Source of the DNA: Actinoplanes oryzae
Lineage (GTDB): Bacteria; Actinomycetota; Actinomycetes; Mycobacteriales; Micromonosporaceae
Assembly: GCF_030757795.1 (NCBI RefSeq)
Contig: NZ_JAUQWH010000103.1
Location: forward strand, 1-32,034
Direction of reading: 5' to 3'
DNA length: 32,034 bases
The notes under the pieces were generated by a model. It was not told the origin of the DNA. It searched no databases and saw only the letters and a list, made by a program, of their open reading frames with translations. The translations under genes were made by a program, and so were the position numbers. Of this stretch, positions 1-7,755 are shown in pieces (the first letter of the stretch is position 1; every line of letters starts with the position of its first letter).

Positions 1-116
1 CCGTGGGCGGCCAGCGCGGCGGCGAGCTCGGCGACGTGGGCGTTCTGGCCGCCCGCGTCGACGCCGCCGAGCGCGGACAGCGGGCTGGCGTGCTCCGAGA
101 TCATCGCGATGCGCAT
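1..116 (-). CDS. Glycosyltransferase family 4, N-terminal fragment (runs off window)
   Basis: Only the first 38 codons are present. The product begins MRIAMISEHASPLSALGG and continues with VDAGGQNAHVAELAAALAAHG. This is the donor/acceptor-side opening of GT-B family 4 transferases of the MshA/sucrose-phosphate-synthase type, with a glycine-rich GG-x-D-x-GGQ-x-x-HV loop. It is the last visible gene of the minus-strand glycan operon. Its ATG lies inside the end of the preceding glycosyltransferase gene (16-base overlap), and a GGAGGAAAC sequence just ahead of it serves as ribosome binding site. The sugar donor and acceptor cannot be inferred from this fragment. Confidence 0.8.
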   Translation of the reverse strand, partial: MRIAMISEHASPLSALGGVDAGGQNAHVAELAAALAAH

Positions 117-1036
117 GTTTCCTCCTCCAGCAGGCGGTCCCAGTCCGCGAGGAACCGGTCCAGTCCGTAACGGGCCAGGGCGACCTGGCGGGCGCGGTCG
201 CCGAGGCGCCGGGCGGCGTCCGGCTCCTCGATCAGCCAGCGCGCGGCCTCGACGAGCGTGTCGACCCGGGTGGCGATGACGCCGGCGTCGTCCGGGACGG
301 CGGCGACCGCCTCGGTGGTGGCCAGCGCCAGGACGGGCATGCCGATCTGCATCGCCTCGATGAGGCTCAGGCCCAGCGAGGTCCAGCGGCACGTGTGGAC
401 GTACGCGCGGCGCCTGGCGATCTCCAGGTGCATCGCGGCCTGGGGCGGATCGTCGTGCGGCGTCACGTCCGGCAGGTCGAGCCCGGCGACGCCCATCCCG
501 TACACGTCGAGGGGGGCGACCGCCGCGAAGCGCGGGAAGAGGTCCGTGCCGGTGACCCGCTGCCGCCGCACCGGCTCGTTGGTGACGACCGCGAGCCGCT
601 CGAGCTCGCCGGACCACCGGGCGGCCGGCTCGACGACGCCGTGCTCGATGACCGTGGTCCGGGTGCCGCCGGTGTCCCAGAACAGGTCGTTGAAGTGCGT
701 CACATGTGCCACGATGAGGTCGTCGCGGTCGGCCATCGGGTGCCGGCTGTTCGGGACGTCGCCCTTGGGCGTGTTGTGCTCGACGTAGATCTTCGGCACG
801 TCGAGGTGGGCGACGCGGTCCAGCTCCTCCGGGCGCTGCAGCACCACGACGTCGACGTCGCCGGTGGTCAGGGTGGCGAAGTCGACCTCCTCGGCGTTCT
901 CCGGCCAGGGGAAGGTGCGGGCCCGCCCGCGCCCCCACTCGTCGCGCGCGTCGTTGACGGGGACGAGGTAGCGGTGCTTGCCCTGGACGAACGCGGTCGC
1001 CCAAGAGCCGTGCACGTGCCACAGCAGGATGTTCAT
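101..1036 (-). CDS. Glycosyltransferase, GT-B fold (GT4/GT1-like)
   Basis: The 311-residue product starts MNILLWHVHGSWATAFVQG. Its C-terminal half has the typical GT-B nucleotide-sugar-binding stretch (RRAYVHTCRWTSLGLSLIEA, followed by MQIGMPVLAL) and a closing helix of the kind seen in GT4 enzymes. The N-terminal domain has the alternating hydrophobic strands of a Rossmann-like fold and a YVEHNTPKG segment. The ATG at 1036 overlaps the TGA of the upstream HAD-GT9 gene as ATGA, so the two are translationally coupled. A longer frame extends upstream to 1219, but it lies entirely inside the neighbouring gene and has shadow-like arginine/proline-rich composition. The sugar substrate is unknown. 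A role in the same glycan as its operon partners is inferred. Confidence 0.85.
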   Translation of the reverse strand: MNILLWHVHGSWATAFVQGKHRYLVPVNDARDEWGRGRARTFPWPENAEEVDFATLTTGDVDVVVLQRPEELDRVAHLDVPKIYVEHNTPKGDVPNSRHPMADRDDLIVAHVTHFNDLFWDTGGTRTTVIEHGVVEPAARWSGELERLAVVTNEPVRRQRVTGTDLFPRFAAVAPLDVYGMGVAGLDLPDVTPHDDPPQAAMHLEIARRRAYVHTCRWTSLGLSLIEAMQIGMPVLALATTEAVAAVPDDAGVIATRVDTLVEAARWLIEEPDAARRLGDRARQVALARYGLDRFLADWDRLLEEETCASR

Positions 1037-2601
1037 GCGGCGACCTCTCTTTCTTGCGGAGCCCGGACGCCGAGCAGTCGTACTGCTTCCAGGACGTCGG
1101 CGGGTGTGATCCCCGTCAGGCACGGGTGGCCTTCGACGGGGCAGACGGTGGCGCGCGTGGCGCGGCAGGGTGCGGCGGCGTCGCCGAGGCGGACGACGGG
1201 CACCCGGTAGGGCCCCCACTGCCCGAAGGGGACGGTGGGCGCGTAGAGGCTGATCACCGGCGTCCCGACCGCGGCGGCGAGGTGCGCGGGCCCGGTGTTG
1301 GCGACGACAACGCAGGCCGCCCCGGCGAGCAACGTGGCCAGCTCGCCGAAGCCCATCGGGTCGGCGACCTCGGCGACGTCCCCGGCGACGAAGGCGGCCA
1401 GGTCGCGCTCGGCAGGTCCGCCGGTGACGACGACGCGGAAGGAGGCCGCCAGCGCGGCGACGATGTCCCGCACGGTCGCCGGCGGGCAGGAGCGCGCCTC
1501 CACCGAGGCTCCCGGGTGGACGACAACGTAGTCACCTGGCCCCCCGGGCGGGACGGTGACGCGCAGCGTCCCGTCGTCGCCCGCGGGAAGCGCGAACCCC
1601 GCGGCTGCCGCGACCGAGCGCGCCCGTTCCGCTTCCGGCACCCCCACGGGTACGCCGCGGTGCCGCACGTCGAGCAGGGAGCCCGGATAGTCCTCGCTGA
1701 TCGCGGTGATCCGCCCGACGCCCGCCGCCCGCAGCAGCAGCGCCAGGGGCAACGCCGACTGGTGGAACGAGGTGAAGATCACGGCCTCGTCCGCACCCGT
1801 CGCGGCCAGCACCGACGTCAGCTCCTGGAGCATCGCGGAGGAGACCGCCTCCGGCGCCGGGTCGATCCACGGCAGCCGGAACGAGATGATCTCGTCGACG
1901 CCCGGCAGCAGCTCGGCGGCGGCCCGGCCCCGCGGCCCGCACAGCATCACGACCCGCTCGGCACCGGCGGCCACCGCGCGGATCGCCGGGCCCGTGACCA
2001 GCACGTCACCGGCGGAGTCGCTGCGGACGACGAGCACGGTCCCGGCCCGGGAGCGGGTTCCGGCCGGGCTGACCAGCGCGTCGCGGGACAGGATCAGGTC
2101 GGCGGCGGCGCTCAGGTCGGCGGCGACGGCCGGGGCGGCGGCGACCTCGGGGGCGAGGGTCACCTCGGTGGGGACCAGGATCCCGGTGGCGCCGGCGGCG
2201 AGCGCGGCGGTCATGTCCCGGCCGATGTCGCCGATCATCACGCAGCGCTGCGGGACGGTGCCCAGCGCCGCGGCGGCCGCGTGGACCAGGCCGGGTGCGG
2301 GCTTGCGGCAGGAGCAGCCGGCGGTGCCGTCGTGCGGGCAGATCTGCCAGGTGTCGAACGGGCCGAGCAGCTCCTCGACCCGGGCGTTGACCGTCGCGAG
2401 CTGCTCGGCGGTGAAGTGGCCGCGGGCGAGACCGGACTGGTTGGTCACGATGCCGAGGCGCAGGCCGGCGGCGCGCAGCCGGTCCAGGGCGGCCCGGGCG
2501 CCCGGCATCGCCTCGACCCTGGCCGGGTCCCCGTTGTACGGGACGTCCACGATGATGGTGCCGTCCCGGTCCAGCAGGACGGCATCGTAGAGCGAGGTCA
2601 C
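1033..2601 (-). CDS. Bifunctional HAD phosphatase (GmhB-like) fused to GT9 heptosyltransferase-like domain
   Basis: The 522-aa product has two domains. Residues about 1-175 form a histidinol-phosphatase/GmhB-type HAD enzyme: LLDRDGT carries the nucleophile, TNQSG is motif II, CPHDGTAGCSCRKP carries the Cys-His/Cys-Cys zinc loop typical of D-glycero-D-manno-heptose-1,7-bisphosphate phosphatases, and GDIGRDM is the acidic motif. Residues about 190-520 form a GT9 ADP-heptose-type transferase with VVVHPGAS, VVTGGPAERDL and ANTGPAHLAAAVGTPVISLY. The GTG start at 2601 overlaps the preceding stop as GTGA, and the gene's own TGA overlaps the next ATG. The fusion links sugar-phosphate dephosphorylation to transfer of the resulting sugar. 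That the sugar is a heptose is inferred from the two family identities. Confidence 0.88.
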   Translation of the reverse strand: MTSLYDAVLLDRDGTIIVDVPYNGDPARVEAMPGARAALDRLRAAGLRLGIVTNQSGLARGHFTAEQLATVNARVEELLGPFDTWQICPHDGTAGCSCRKPAPGLVHAAAAALGTVPQRCVMIGDIGRDMTAALAAGATGILVPTEVTLAPEVAAAPAVAADLSAAADLILSRDALVSPAGTRSRAGTVLVVRSDSAGDVLVTGPAIRAVAAGAERVVMLCGPRGRAAAELLPGVDEIISFRLPWIDPAPEAVSSAMLQELTSVLAATGADEAVIFTSFHQSALPLALLLRAAGVGRITAISEDYPGSLLDVRHRGVPVGVPEAERARSVAAAAGFALPAGDDGTLRVTVPPGGPGDYVVVHPGASVEARSCPPATVRDIVAALAASFRVVVTGGPAERDLAAFVAGDVAEVADPMGFGELATLLAGAACVVVANTGPAHLAAAVGTPVISLYAPTVPFGQWGPYRVPVVRLGDAAAPCRATRATVCPVEGHPCLTGITPADVLEAVRLLGVRAPQEREVAA

Positions 2602-3575
2602 TGCGGCGATCCCGCGAGCGGCTGCGCCCCGCGCCACCGCCACCAGCCGCGCAGCCAGTGCGCCGTCGCCACGGGCGGGATGGCGGCGCTGGTCAGCAGC
2701 ATCGTGGTGACCTCGCGGGCGTCGCGCGGGCCCGGGGCGATGCGGGCGACGGCGAACTCCGCGGTCCCGGCGGCCCAGAGCGCGGCCGCCACGGGCCACG
2801 CGCGGTGCCGGCTCAGTGCCAGGGCGACGGCGAGGACACCCGCGGCGGTCACGGCGACGTGCTTGCTGCGGCGGCCCGGGGGGACGCCGAGGCGCGTACG
2901 CCAGTCCCGGCCGTACAGGTGCCGCAGGAGAGCGTCGTCGGCGTTGCCGCGCTGGGTGCGTACGGACACCCAGGGGTCCTCCGGACGCACCGGGTGGGTG
3001 ACTGTCCGCGCCCCCTTGACCAGCTCGAAGCCGGCGAGCCGCACCCGGTGCGCGAGCTCGGCGTCCTCGCGGAAGGCCCGGGGCAGCCGCTCGTCGAAGC
3101 CGTCCGTGACGATCAGCGCCGACCGCCGGTACGCCATGTCGGCGGTGATCCACTCGCCGTCCGCGAGCGCCGCGGTGACCCGCTCCCAGTCGGTCGGGCG
3201 CCGGTCCGTCGGCAGCGGCACCCGCAGGTTGCCCTGCACGCCACCGGTTGCCACGCCGGCCACCATCGCGTCGGCGGCCAGGCGGACCAGCCAGTCGGGG
3301 TCGGGCAGCACGTCGTCGTCGAGGAAGGCGACCCATTCGTGGCTCGCGGCCCGCCAGCCCACGTTGCGGGCGGCGGCGGGCCCGGCGGCGCGGCCGGTGA
3401 GCACCTTGACGTCGATGCCGGGCGGGACGGGCAGCTCCCCCGCCGGCTCCGGGCGGTCGTCGACGAGCAGGAACTCCACCGCGCAGGGCGCCGGCTCGGC
3501 GGCGGCCAGCGCGACCAGCAGCGCGGTCAGGCTGGGCCGGCCCAGGGTGGGGATCACCACGGAGATGCCGGTCAT
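2598..3575 (-). CDS. Glycosyltransferase family 2, membrane-anchored
   Basis: The 325-aa product opens with the GT2 signature MTGISVVIPTLGRPSL. LLVDDRPEP follows as the nucleotide-binding strand, then the metal-binding VAFLDDDVLPDPDWL and the catalytic-base region FREDAELAHRV. After about residue 230 come hydrophobic segments (HVAVTAAGVLAVALALS, WPVAAALWAAGTAEFAV, TTMLLTSAAIPPVATAHWL) that should hold the C-terminus in the membrane with the catalytic domain in the cytoplasm. The ATG at 3575 overlaps the carbamoyltransferase TGA (ATGA), and the stop overlaps the next gene's GTG. The likely role is to add one sugar to a growing cell-surface or lipid-linked glycan. Its specificity is unknown. 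Confidence 0.88.
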   Translation of the reverse strand: MTGISVVIPTLGRPSLTALLVALAAAEPAPCAVEFLLVDDRPEPAGELPVPPGIDVKVLTGRAAGPAAARNVGWRAASHEWVAFLDDDVLPDPDWLVRLAADAMVAGVATGGVQGNLRVPLPTDRRPTDWERVTAALADGEWITADMAYRRSALIVTDGFDERLPRAFREDAELAHRVRLAGFELVKGARTVTHPVRPEDPWVSVRTQRGNADDALLRHLYGRDWRTRLGVPPGRRSKHVAVTAAGVLAVALALSRHRAWPVAAALWAAGTAEFAVARIAPGPRDAREVTTMLLTSAAIPPVATAHWLRGWWRWRGAQPLAGSPQ

Positions 3576-5215
3576 GCGGCCTGCCCGAACGCGGTGCCGC
3601 GGTGCACGGCGAACGGCCCGATGGCGAGCAGGTCCACGGGCGCGGAGCCGAACAGCTCCATCGCCTCGCGCGGGGTGTCGACCATCGGGCGCCCGGCGGT
3701 GTTCAGCGAGGTGTTGACCACCACGGGGATGCCGGTGAGCTGCTCGAACTCGGCGAGCATCTCGGCGACCAGGGGCTCGGTCTCCGGGTGCACGGTCTGC
3801 ACCCGGGCGGTGCCGTCGACGTGGGTGACTGCCGGGATGCGGTCCTTCCACTCCGGCTTGACCTGGTGGACGAAGAGCATGTACGGGCTCGGGTAGACGC
3901 CGGTGAAGATGTCGTCGAAGCGGGAGGCGAGGACCATCGGCGCGATGGGACGGAACTGCTCGCGGCCCTTCACGTCGTTCATGCGCGTCTGGGTGTCCTG
4001 GTCGCCGGGGTGCGCGATGAGCGAGCGGTGCCCGAGGGCGCGGGGGCCGTACTCGCTGCGGCCCTGGAACCAGGCGACGATGCCGTTGCCGGCGAGCACC
4101 TTGGCGGCCTCGGCGGCGATCGACTCGGGCCGGGTGTAGGGCAGGGCGGCGCGCCGCAGCTCCGCCTCCAGCTCCTCGTCGCTCCAGCCCCGGCCGAGGG
4201 CGGCCGTGGTGAACGGGGTGACCGGGCCGGCCTCGCGGGCGACGGTGAGCGCGGCGCCCAGCGCGGTGCCGGAGTCGCCGGCGGCCGGCTGGATCCACAC
4301 GCGGTCGAACGGTCCCTCGGCGGCGATCCGGCCGTTGGCGACGCAGTTGAGCGCGGTGCCGCCGGCCATGGTCAGGGTCTTCAGGCCGCCGGACGCCTCG
4401 TACGTCCAGCGGGCGAGGTCGAGCAGCACCTCCTCGAGCCGCACCTGCACGCTGGAGGCGAGGTCGGCGTGGGCCTCGGTCAGCTCACCGCCCGGTGCGG
4501 CGGCCTTGGCGAGCGCCGCCCAGTCGATGTGCTCGACGGTGAAGCCGCCGTCGTCGTTGGCGTGCACCAGCTCGCGGAAGAGGTCGAGGTGCCGGGGCTT
4601 GCCGTAGGAGGCGAGCGCCATGACCTTGTACTCGTCGGACGAGTGCAGGAAGCCCAGGTGCCGGGTCAGGTCCTCGTAGAGCAGCCCGAGCGAGTGCGGC
4701 AGCTCCTGGCTCTTGAACGTCTCCAGCCGCCCGTCGCGGTACGCGCCCGCGAGGTGGCTGGCGACCTCGCCGCGCCCGTCGAGCACCAGCACCGCGCTGT
4801 CCTCGGGCACCGACAGCCCGGAGGACGCGGCGTGGGCGACGTGGTGCGGCACGAAGCGCACCTGCTCGGGGTCGAGGCCGGGCAGCGCACCGGCGAGGAA
4901 CTGCGGGGCGCGGCGGGCGTAGTCGACGCGGACGTGGTCCCACGGGTCCTTCAGGCCGAGCTCGGCGGCGTCGCGGGTCATCGAGGGGTCGAACGAGTAC
5001 GCGACGGCGTCCAGGTCGCCCGGCTTCAGGCCGGCGGCCTCGAGGCACCAGGCGGCGGACAGCTCGGGCAGCTCCCAGGCGGAGAAGGGCACGGGCCGCT
5101 TGCCGTGCTTGCGGCGGCTGAAGCGCTCCTCCTCCGCCGCCGCCACGACGCGGCCGTCGATGATCAGCGCGGCGGCCGGATCATGAAAGATGGCGTTGAT
5201 TCCGAGGACTCGCAT
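3572..5215 (-). CDS. Carbamoyltransferase, NodU/CmcH family
   Basis: The 547-aa enzyme should transfer the carbamoyl group of carbamoyl phosphate to a sugar or small-molecule hydroxyl. It begins MRVLGINAIFHDPAAALIID, the standard family N-terminus. It has the metal-binding HHVAH at residues 124-128, the glycine-rich MAGGTALNCVANG, and the C-terminal YrdC-like half with YGPRALGHRSLI and NTSLNTAGRPMVDTP. I chose ATG 5215 because the family starts there and a GGGTAT hexamer sits ten bases upstream. An in-frame ATG at 5260 has GGAG at 5267-5270 and would add 15 residues, including a rare TTA leucine codon. The gene leads the minus-strand operon and overlaps the GT2 by 4 bases, so the acceptor is probably the glycan made by its neighbours. 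Confidence 0.93.
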   Translation of the reverse strand: MRVLGINAIFHDPAAALIIDGRVVAAAEEERFSRRKHGKRPVPFSAWELPELSAAWCLEAAGLKPGDLDAVAYSFDPSMTRDAAELGLKDPWDHVRVDYARRAPQFLAGALPGLDPEQVRFVPHHVAHAASSGLSVPEDSAVLVLDGRGEVASHLAGAYRDGRLETFKSQELPHSLGLLYEDLTRHLGFLHSSDEYKVMALASYGKPRHLDLFRELVHANDDGGFTVEHIDWAALAKAAAPGGELTEAHADLASSVQVRLEEVLLDLARWTYEASGGLKTLTMAGGTALNCVANGRIAAEGPFDRVWIQPAAGDSGTALGAALTVAREAGPVTPFTTAALGRGWSDEELEAELRRAALPYTRPESIAAEAAKVLAGNGIVAWFQGRSEYGPRALGHRSLIAHPGDQDTQTRMNDVKGREQFRPIAPMVLASRFDDIFTGVYPSPYMLFVHQVKPEWKDRIPAVTHVDGTARVQTVHPETEPLVAEMLAEFEQLTGIPVVVNTSLNTAGRPMVDTPREAMELFGSAPVDLLAIGPFAVHRGTAFGQAA

Positions 5216-5225
5216 GGGCCGCCGG

Positions 5226-5250
5226 ATACCCGTTGATCGCACGCTTAACC
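5226..5250 (-). promoter_or_regulatory. Candidate SigB/SigF-type promoter of carbamoyltransferase operon
   Basis: Read on the minus strand the site is GGTTAA, a 13-base spacer, then GGGTAT. This is one mismatch from the SigB-type GTTTAA-N12-14-GGGTAT consensus. The -10 ends ten bases before ATG 5215, so the transcript would begin at or within a few bases of the start codon (leaderless). Confidence 0.5.
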
Positions 5251-5354
5251 CCATGATCATCGACTTCTCCAAGAATTCTTTTTCGCGTCCTGACCTGCAC
5301 TGATAGGTCTGAAACCACGAGTTTGCAATCCTTGCTACAGGGAAAGTGCCTCGC

Positions 5355-6761
5355 ATGTACGACGTGGAGCAATTGATCGGCGGGACGTGGTCCCCCGGCG
5401 GCTCGGGCCGCACTCTGACCGTTTTTGATCCCTCCACCGGAGAGCCGGTCACGACCGTGCCGGTGTCGTCGGCCGATGACGTCGCCGCGGCGGTCCGTAC
5501 GGCTCGGGACGCCGCTCCCGCCTGGGCCGCCACGGCTCCGGGCGCCCGCGCGTCGGCCCTGCACGCCGCCGCGAGCGCCGTCGAGGCGGCCGCCGACGAG
5601 CTGGCCGGCCTGATGCACGCCGAGATGGGCAAGCCCGCCGCCGACGCCAGGGACTCGATCCTCGCGGGCGTCGGCACGCTCCGGCAGTACGCCGAGCTGG
5701 GCCCCGTGCACCGCGGCCGCGCCCTGGCCGGGAACGACGAGGCGATCGACCTGATGGCGTACGCCCCCCGCGGCGTCGTGGCCGTCATCACCCCCTGGAA
5801 CGACCCCGTCGCCGTCTCCTGCGGCCTGCTCGGCGCGGCCCTGGTGACCGGCAACACGGTGGTCCACAAGCCCAGCGAGCGCACCCCGGCCGTCGGGCAC
5901 CGGCTGGTCCAGCTGGTCGCCGCGCACTTCCCCACCGGCGTGCTGTCGCTGGTCAACGGCGACGGCGAGGTCGGGGCGGCGCTCGCGGCGTCGGCGGTCG
6001 ACGTGGTCGCGCAGGTCGGGTCCACGGCGACCGGGCGCTCGATCGCGGCGGCCTGCTCGCGGACCGGCGCCAAGGCGCTGCTGGAGAACGGCGGCAGCGA
6101 CCCGCTGATCGTGGACGCGGACGTCGACCCGGTCTGGGCGGCCCAGCAGGCGGCCACCGGCGCGTTCGCCAACTCCGGTCAGATCTGCGTGGCCGTCGAG
6201 CGCATCTACGTGCACCGCGACGTGGCCGGGCAGTTCCTGGCCGCCCTGGTCGACGAGGCCCACGCGTGGGGTGACCGGATCGGCCCGCTGGTCGACACCC
6301 GGCTGCGCGACGGCGTGCACGCCCAGGTCGGCGCGGCCGTCGCCGAGGGCGCCCAGGTGCTCGCGGGCGGCTCGGTGCCCGGCGGCCCCGGCGCCTTCTA
6401 CCCGCCGACCGTGCTCGCCGAGTGCACCGACGACATGGCCGTCATGCGGGACGAGACCTTCGGGCCGGTGGCGCCCGTGGTGACGGTCGACTCCTTCGCC
6501 GAGGCGCTCAAGCGGGCGGCGGACTCGCCGTACGGGCTGGCCGCGACCGTGCTGACCGGCTCGATGAGCCACGCGCAGCAGGCCTGGCGCGAGCTGCCGG
6601 CGGGCACGGTCAAGGTCAACGCGGTCTTCGGCGGGGCGCCGGGCGGTGCCGCGCACCCGCGCCGCGGCAGCGGACAGGGTTTCGGGTACGGCCCGGAGCT
6701 GCTCGACGAGATGACCGTCACCAAGGCCGTGCACATCGAGGCCCCGCCCGCCGGGTGGTGA
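5355..6761 (+). CDS. NAD(P)-dependent aldehyde dehydrogenase
   Basis: The 468-aa product has the full ALDH layout and oxidises an aldehyde to the acid using NAD(P)+. It carries the N-terminal FDPSTGEPV, VITPWNDPV with the oxyanion-hole Asn, VHKPSERTP for cofactor binding, LLENGGSDPLIV with the general-base Glu, NSGQICVAVERI with the nucleophilic Cys, and DETFGPVAPV. Substrate range cannot be read from sequence. I prefer ATG 5355, which has AGGGA at 5339-5343 eleven bases upstream. A GTG at 5346 in the same frame lies too close to that site. The gene is divergent from the carbamoyltransferase operon and ends at a strong hairpin (6776-6804). C-terminal residues after the conserved core are rich in Gly/Pro/His. 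Confidence 0.92.
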   Translation: MYDVEQLIGGTWSPGGSGRTLTVFDPSTGEPVTTVPVSSADDVAAAVRTARDAAPAWAATAPGARASALHAAASAVEAAADELAGLMHAEMGKPAADARDSILAGVGTLRQYAELGPVHRGRALAGNDEAIDLMAYAPRGVVAVITPWNDPVAVSCGLLGAALVTGNTVVHKPSERTPAVGHRLVQLVAAHFPTGVLSLVNGDGEVGAALAASAVDVVAQVGSTATGRSIAAACSRTGAKALLENGGSDPLIVDADVDPVWAAQQAATGAFANSGQICVAVERIYVHRDVAGQFLAALVDEAHAWGDRIGPLVDTRLRDGVHAQVGAAVAEGAQVLAGGSVPGGPGAFYPPTVLAECTDDMAVMRDETFGPVAPVVTVDSFAEALKRAADSPYGLAATVLTGSMSHAQQAWRELPAGTVKVNAVFGGAPGGAAHPRRGSGQGFGYGPELLDEMTVTKAVHIEAPPAGW

Positions 6762-6773
6762 CCTGACCCGGGA

Positions 6774-7631
6774 TCAGCCCTCGTCCGCGAGCCGGACGAG
6801 GGCTTTCTCGATGTGCGGGGGCAGCGGCTGGCGCTCCCGCAGGGCCCACGGCAGCAGGCGTACGGCGTCCGCGAGCGACCGGGGATCGTCCCGCCACGCC
6901 GCGGCGGCGGTCCGGGCGACCACGGCCGGCGGGCGGCGCAGCATCGCCGTGAGCAACCGGTTGCGGGCTTCCAGCCGGCGGCGGGCCCGGGGATCGCGCC
7001 CCTCGGACAGCGGCACGTGGCGCACCGTCAGCTGCGGGACGTAACTCAGGTGCCGGCCCGCGGCGGCCAGGTCGACGGCCAGCAGGGCCTCCTCGCCGTA
7101 CACGCGCAGTTGCGGGCGGAAGCCCCCGGCCGCCAGAAAGTCCTCCCGCCGGACCGCCACCGAGCAGGCCAGGAAGCCCAGGATCGCCGGGCCGGGGGCG
7201 CCGGGCGGGGTGCCGAGCGGGGCGCGGGCCTGGGCGGCCGACACCGGATCCTCGCGCCGGTCCGGCCCGGCCAGCACCCGGGCGGCGAGCAGCCCGGCCC
7301 GCGGGTGCGCCCGGAAGAGGCCGGCGAGGGCGGCGAGAGATCCCGGCTCCCACCACGAGTCGTCGTCGGCGAAGGCCACGTACGAGGTGCGGGCCAGCTC
7401 GGCGCCGGCCGTCCGCGCGGCGGCCGCCCTGTTCTCGCCCAGGGGCACCATGGTCACGTGCGGGAACGCGGCGGCGATCGCCTCCGGGCTGCCGTCGTCC
7501 GAGCCGTTGTCGACCACGATGACCGGGGCGGCGTGCCGGGGCAGGGTTTCCAGGAGCCGCTCGCGACGGTTGCGGGTGGCGACCACCACGGTGACGTCGC
7601 TGGTCTCGTACGGGATCGGGGCTCGCGTCAT
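6774..7631 (-). CDS. Glycosyltransferase family 2
   Basis: The 285-aa cytoplasmic GT-A enzyme has DVTVVVATRNRRERLLETL, then IVVDNGSDDGS, the metal-binding VAFADDDSWWEPGSL, and VYGEEALLAVDLAAAGR in the catalytic-base region. No membrane segment is seen, unlike the GT2 at 2598-3575. ATG 7631 is preceded by GGGTAT and exactly ten bases. An in-frame ATG four codons earlier (7643) overlaps that hexamer and is the alternative start. It ends in the ALDH terminator and stands as a single gene, convergent with ALDH and divergent from the STAS-HATPase gene. Donor and acceptor are unknown. Confidence 0.87.
   Translation of the reverse strand: MTRAPIPYETSDVTVVVATRNRRERLLETLPRHAAPVIVVDNGSDDGSPEAIAAAFPHVTMVPLGENRAAAARTAGAELARTSYVAFADDDSWWEPGSLAALAGLFRAHPRAGLLAARVLAGPDRREDPVSAAQARAPLGTPPGAPGPAILGFLACSVAVRREDFLAAGGFRPQLRVYGEEALLAVDLAAAGRHLSYVPQLTVRHVPLSEGRDPRARRRLEARNRLLTAMLRRPPAVVARTAAAAWRDDPRSLADAVRLLPWALRERQPLPPHIEKALVRLADEG
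6776..6804 (+). terminator. Rho-independent-type terminator after aldehyde dehydrogenase
   Basis: AGCCCTCGTCC (6776-6786) pairs perfectly with GGACGAGGGCT (6794-6804) across a 7-base loop, and TTCTCG follows. It begins 15 bases after the ALDH stop. It lies inside the 3' end of the convergent GT2 gene and may also act on that strand. Confidence 0.7.
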
Positions 7632-7641
7632 GGCGCCCGCC

Positions 7642-7666
7642 ATACCCACTCGGACGGGTCTCACCC
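7642..7666 (-). promoter_or_regulatory. Candidate SigB/SigF-type promoter of GT2 gene
   Basis: On the minus strand the site is GGGTGA, 13 bases, GGGTAT, then ten bases to ATG 7631. Spacing and -10 match the candidate site before the carbamoyltransferase. The -35 is weaker. The expected transcript is leaderless or nearly so. Confidence 0.4.
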
Positions 7667-7755
7667 GCCCTTCTTCCGGGTGACGAGGGTCCCTTCGGGG
7701 CCGATCGGATCCGCCGGGGTCGTGCGGCCGGCCCTTCAGGAGGGACAATGACGTC

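Noticed and set aside
1054..3717. Long plus-strand open frame over the glycan operon
   Set aside because: It runs antisense to three genes with clear motifs and has the Arg/Gly/Pro/His-rich composition of a high-GC shadow. No domain is recognisable.
3602..5236. 544-codon plus-strand frame over the carbamoyltransferase
   Set aside because: It is antisense to an unmistakable carbamoyltransferase, valine/glycine/histidine-rich, with no motif. It is a shadow.
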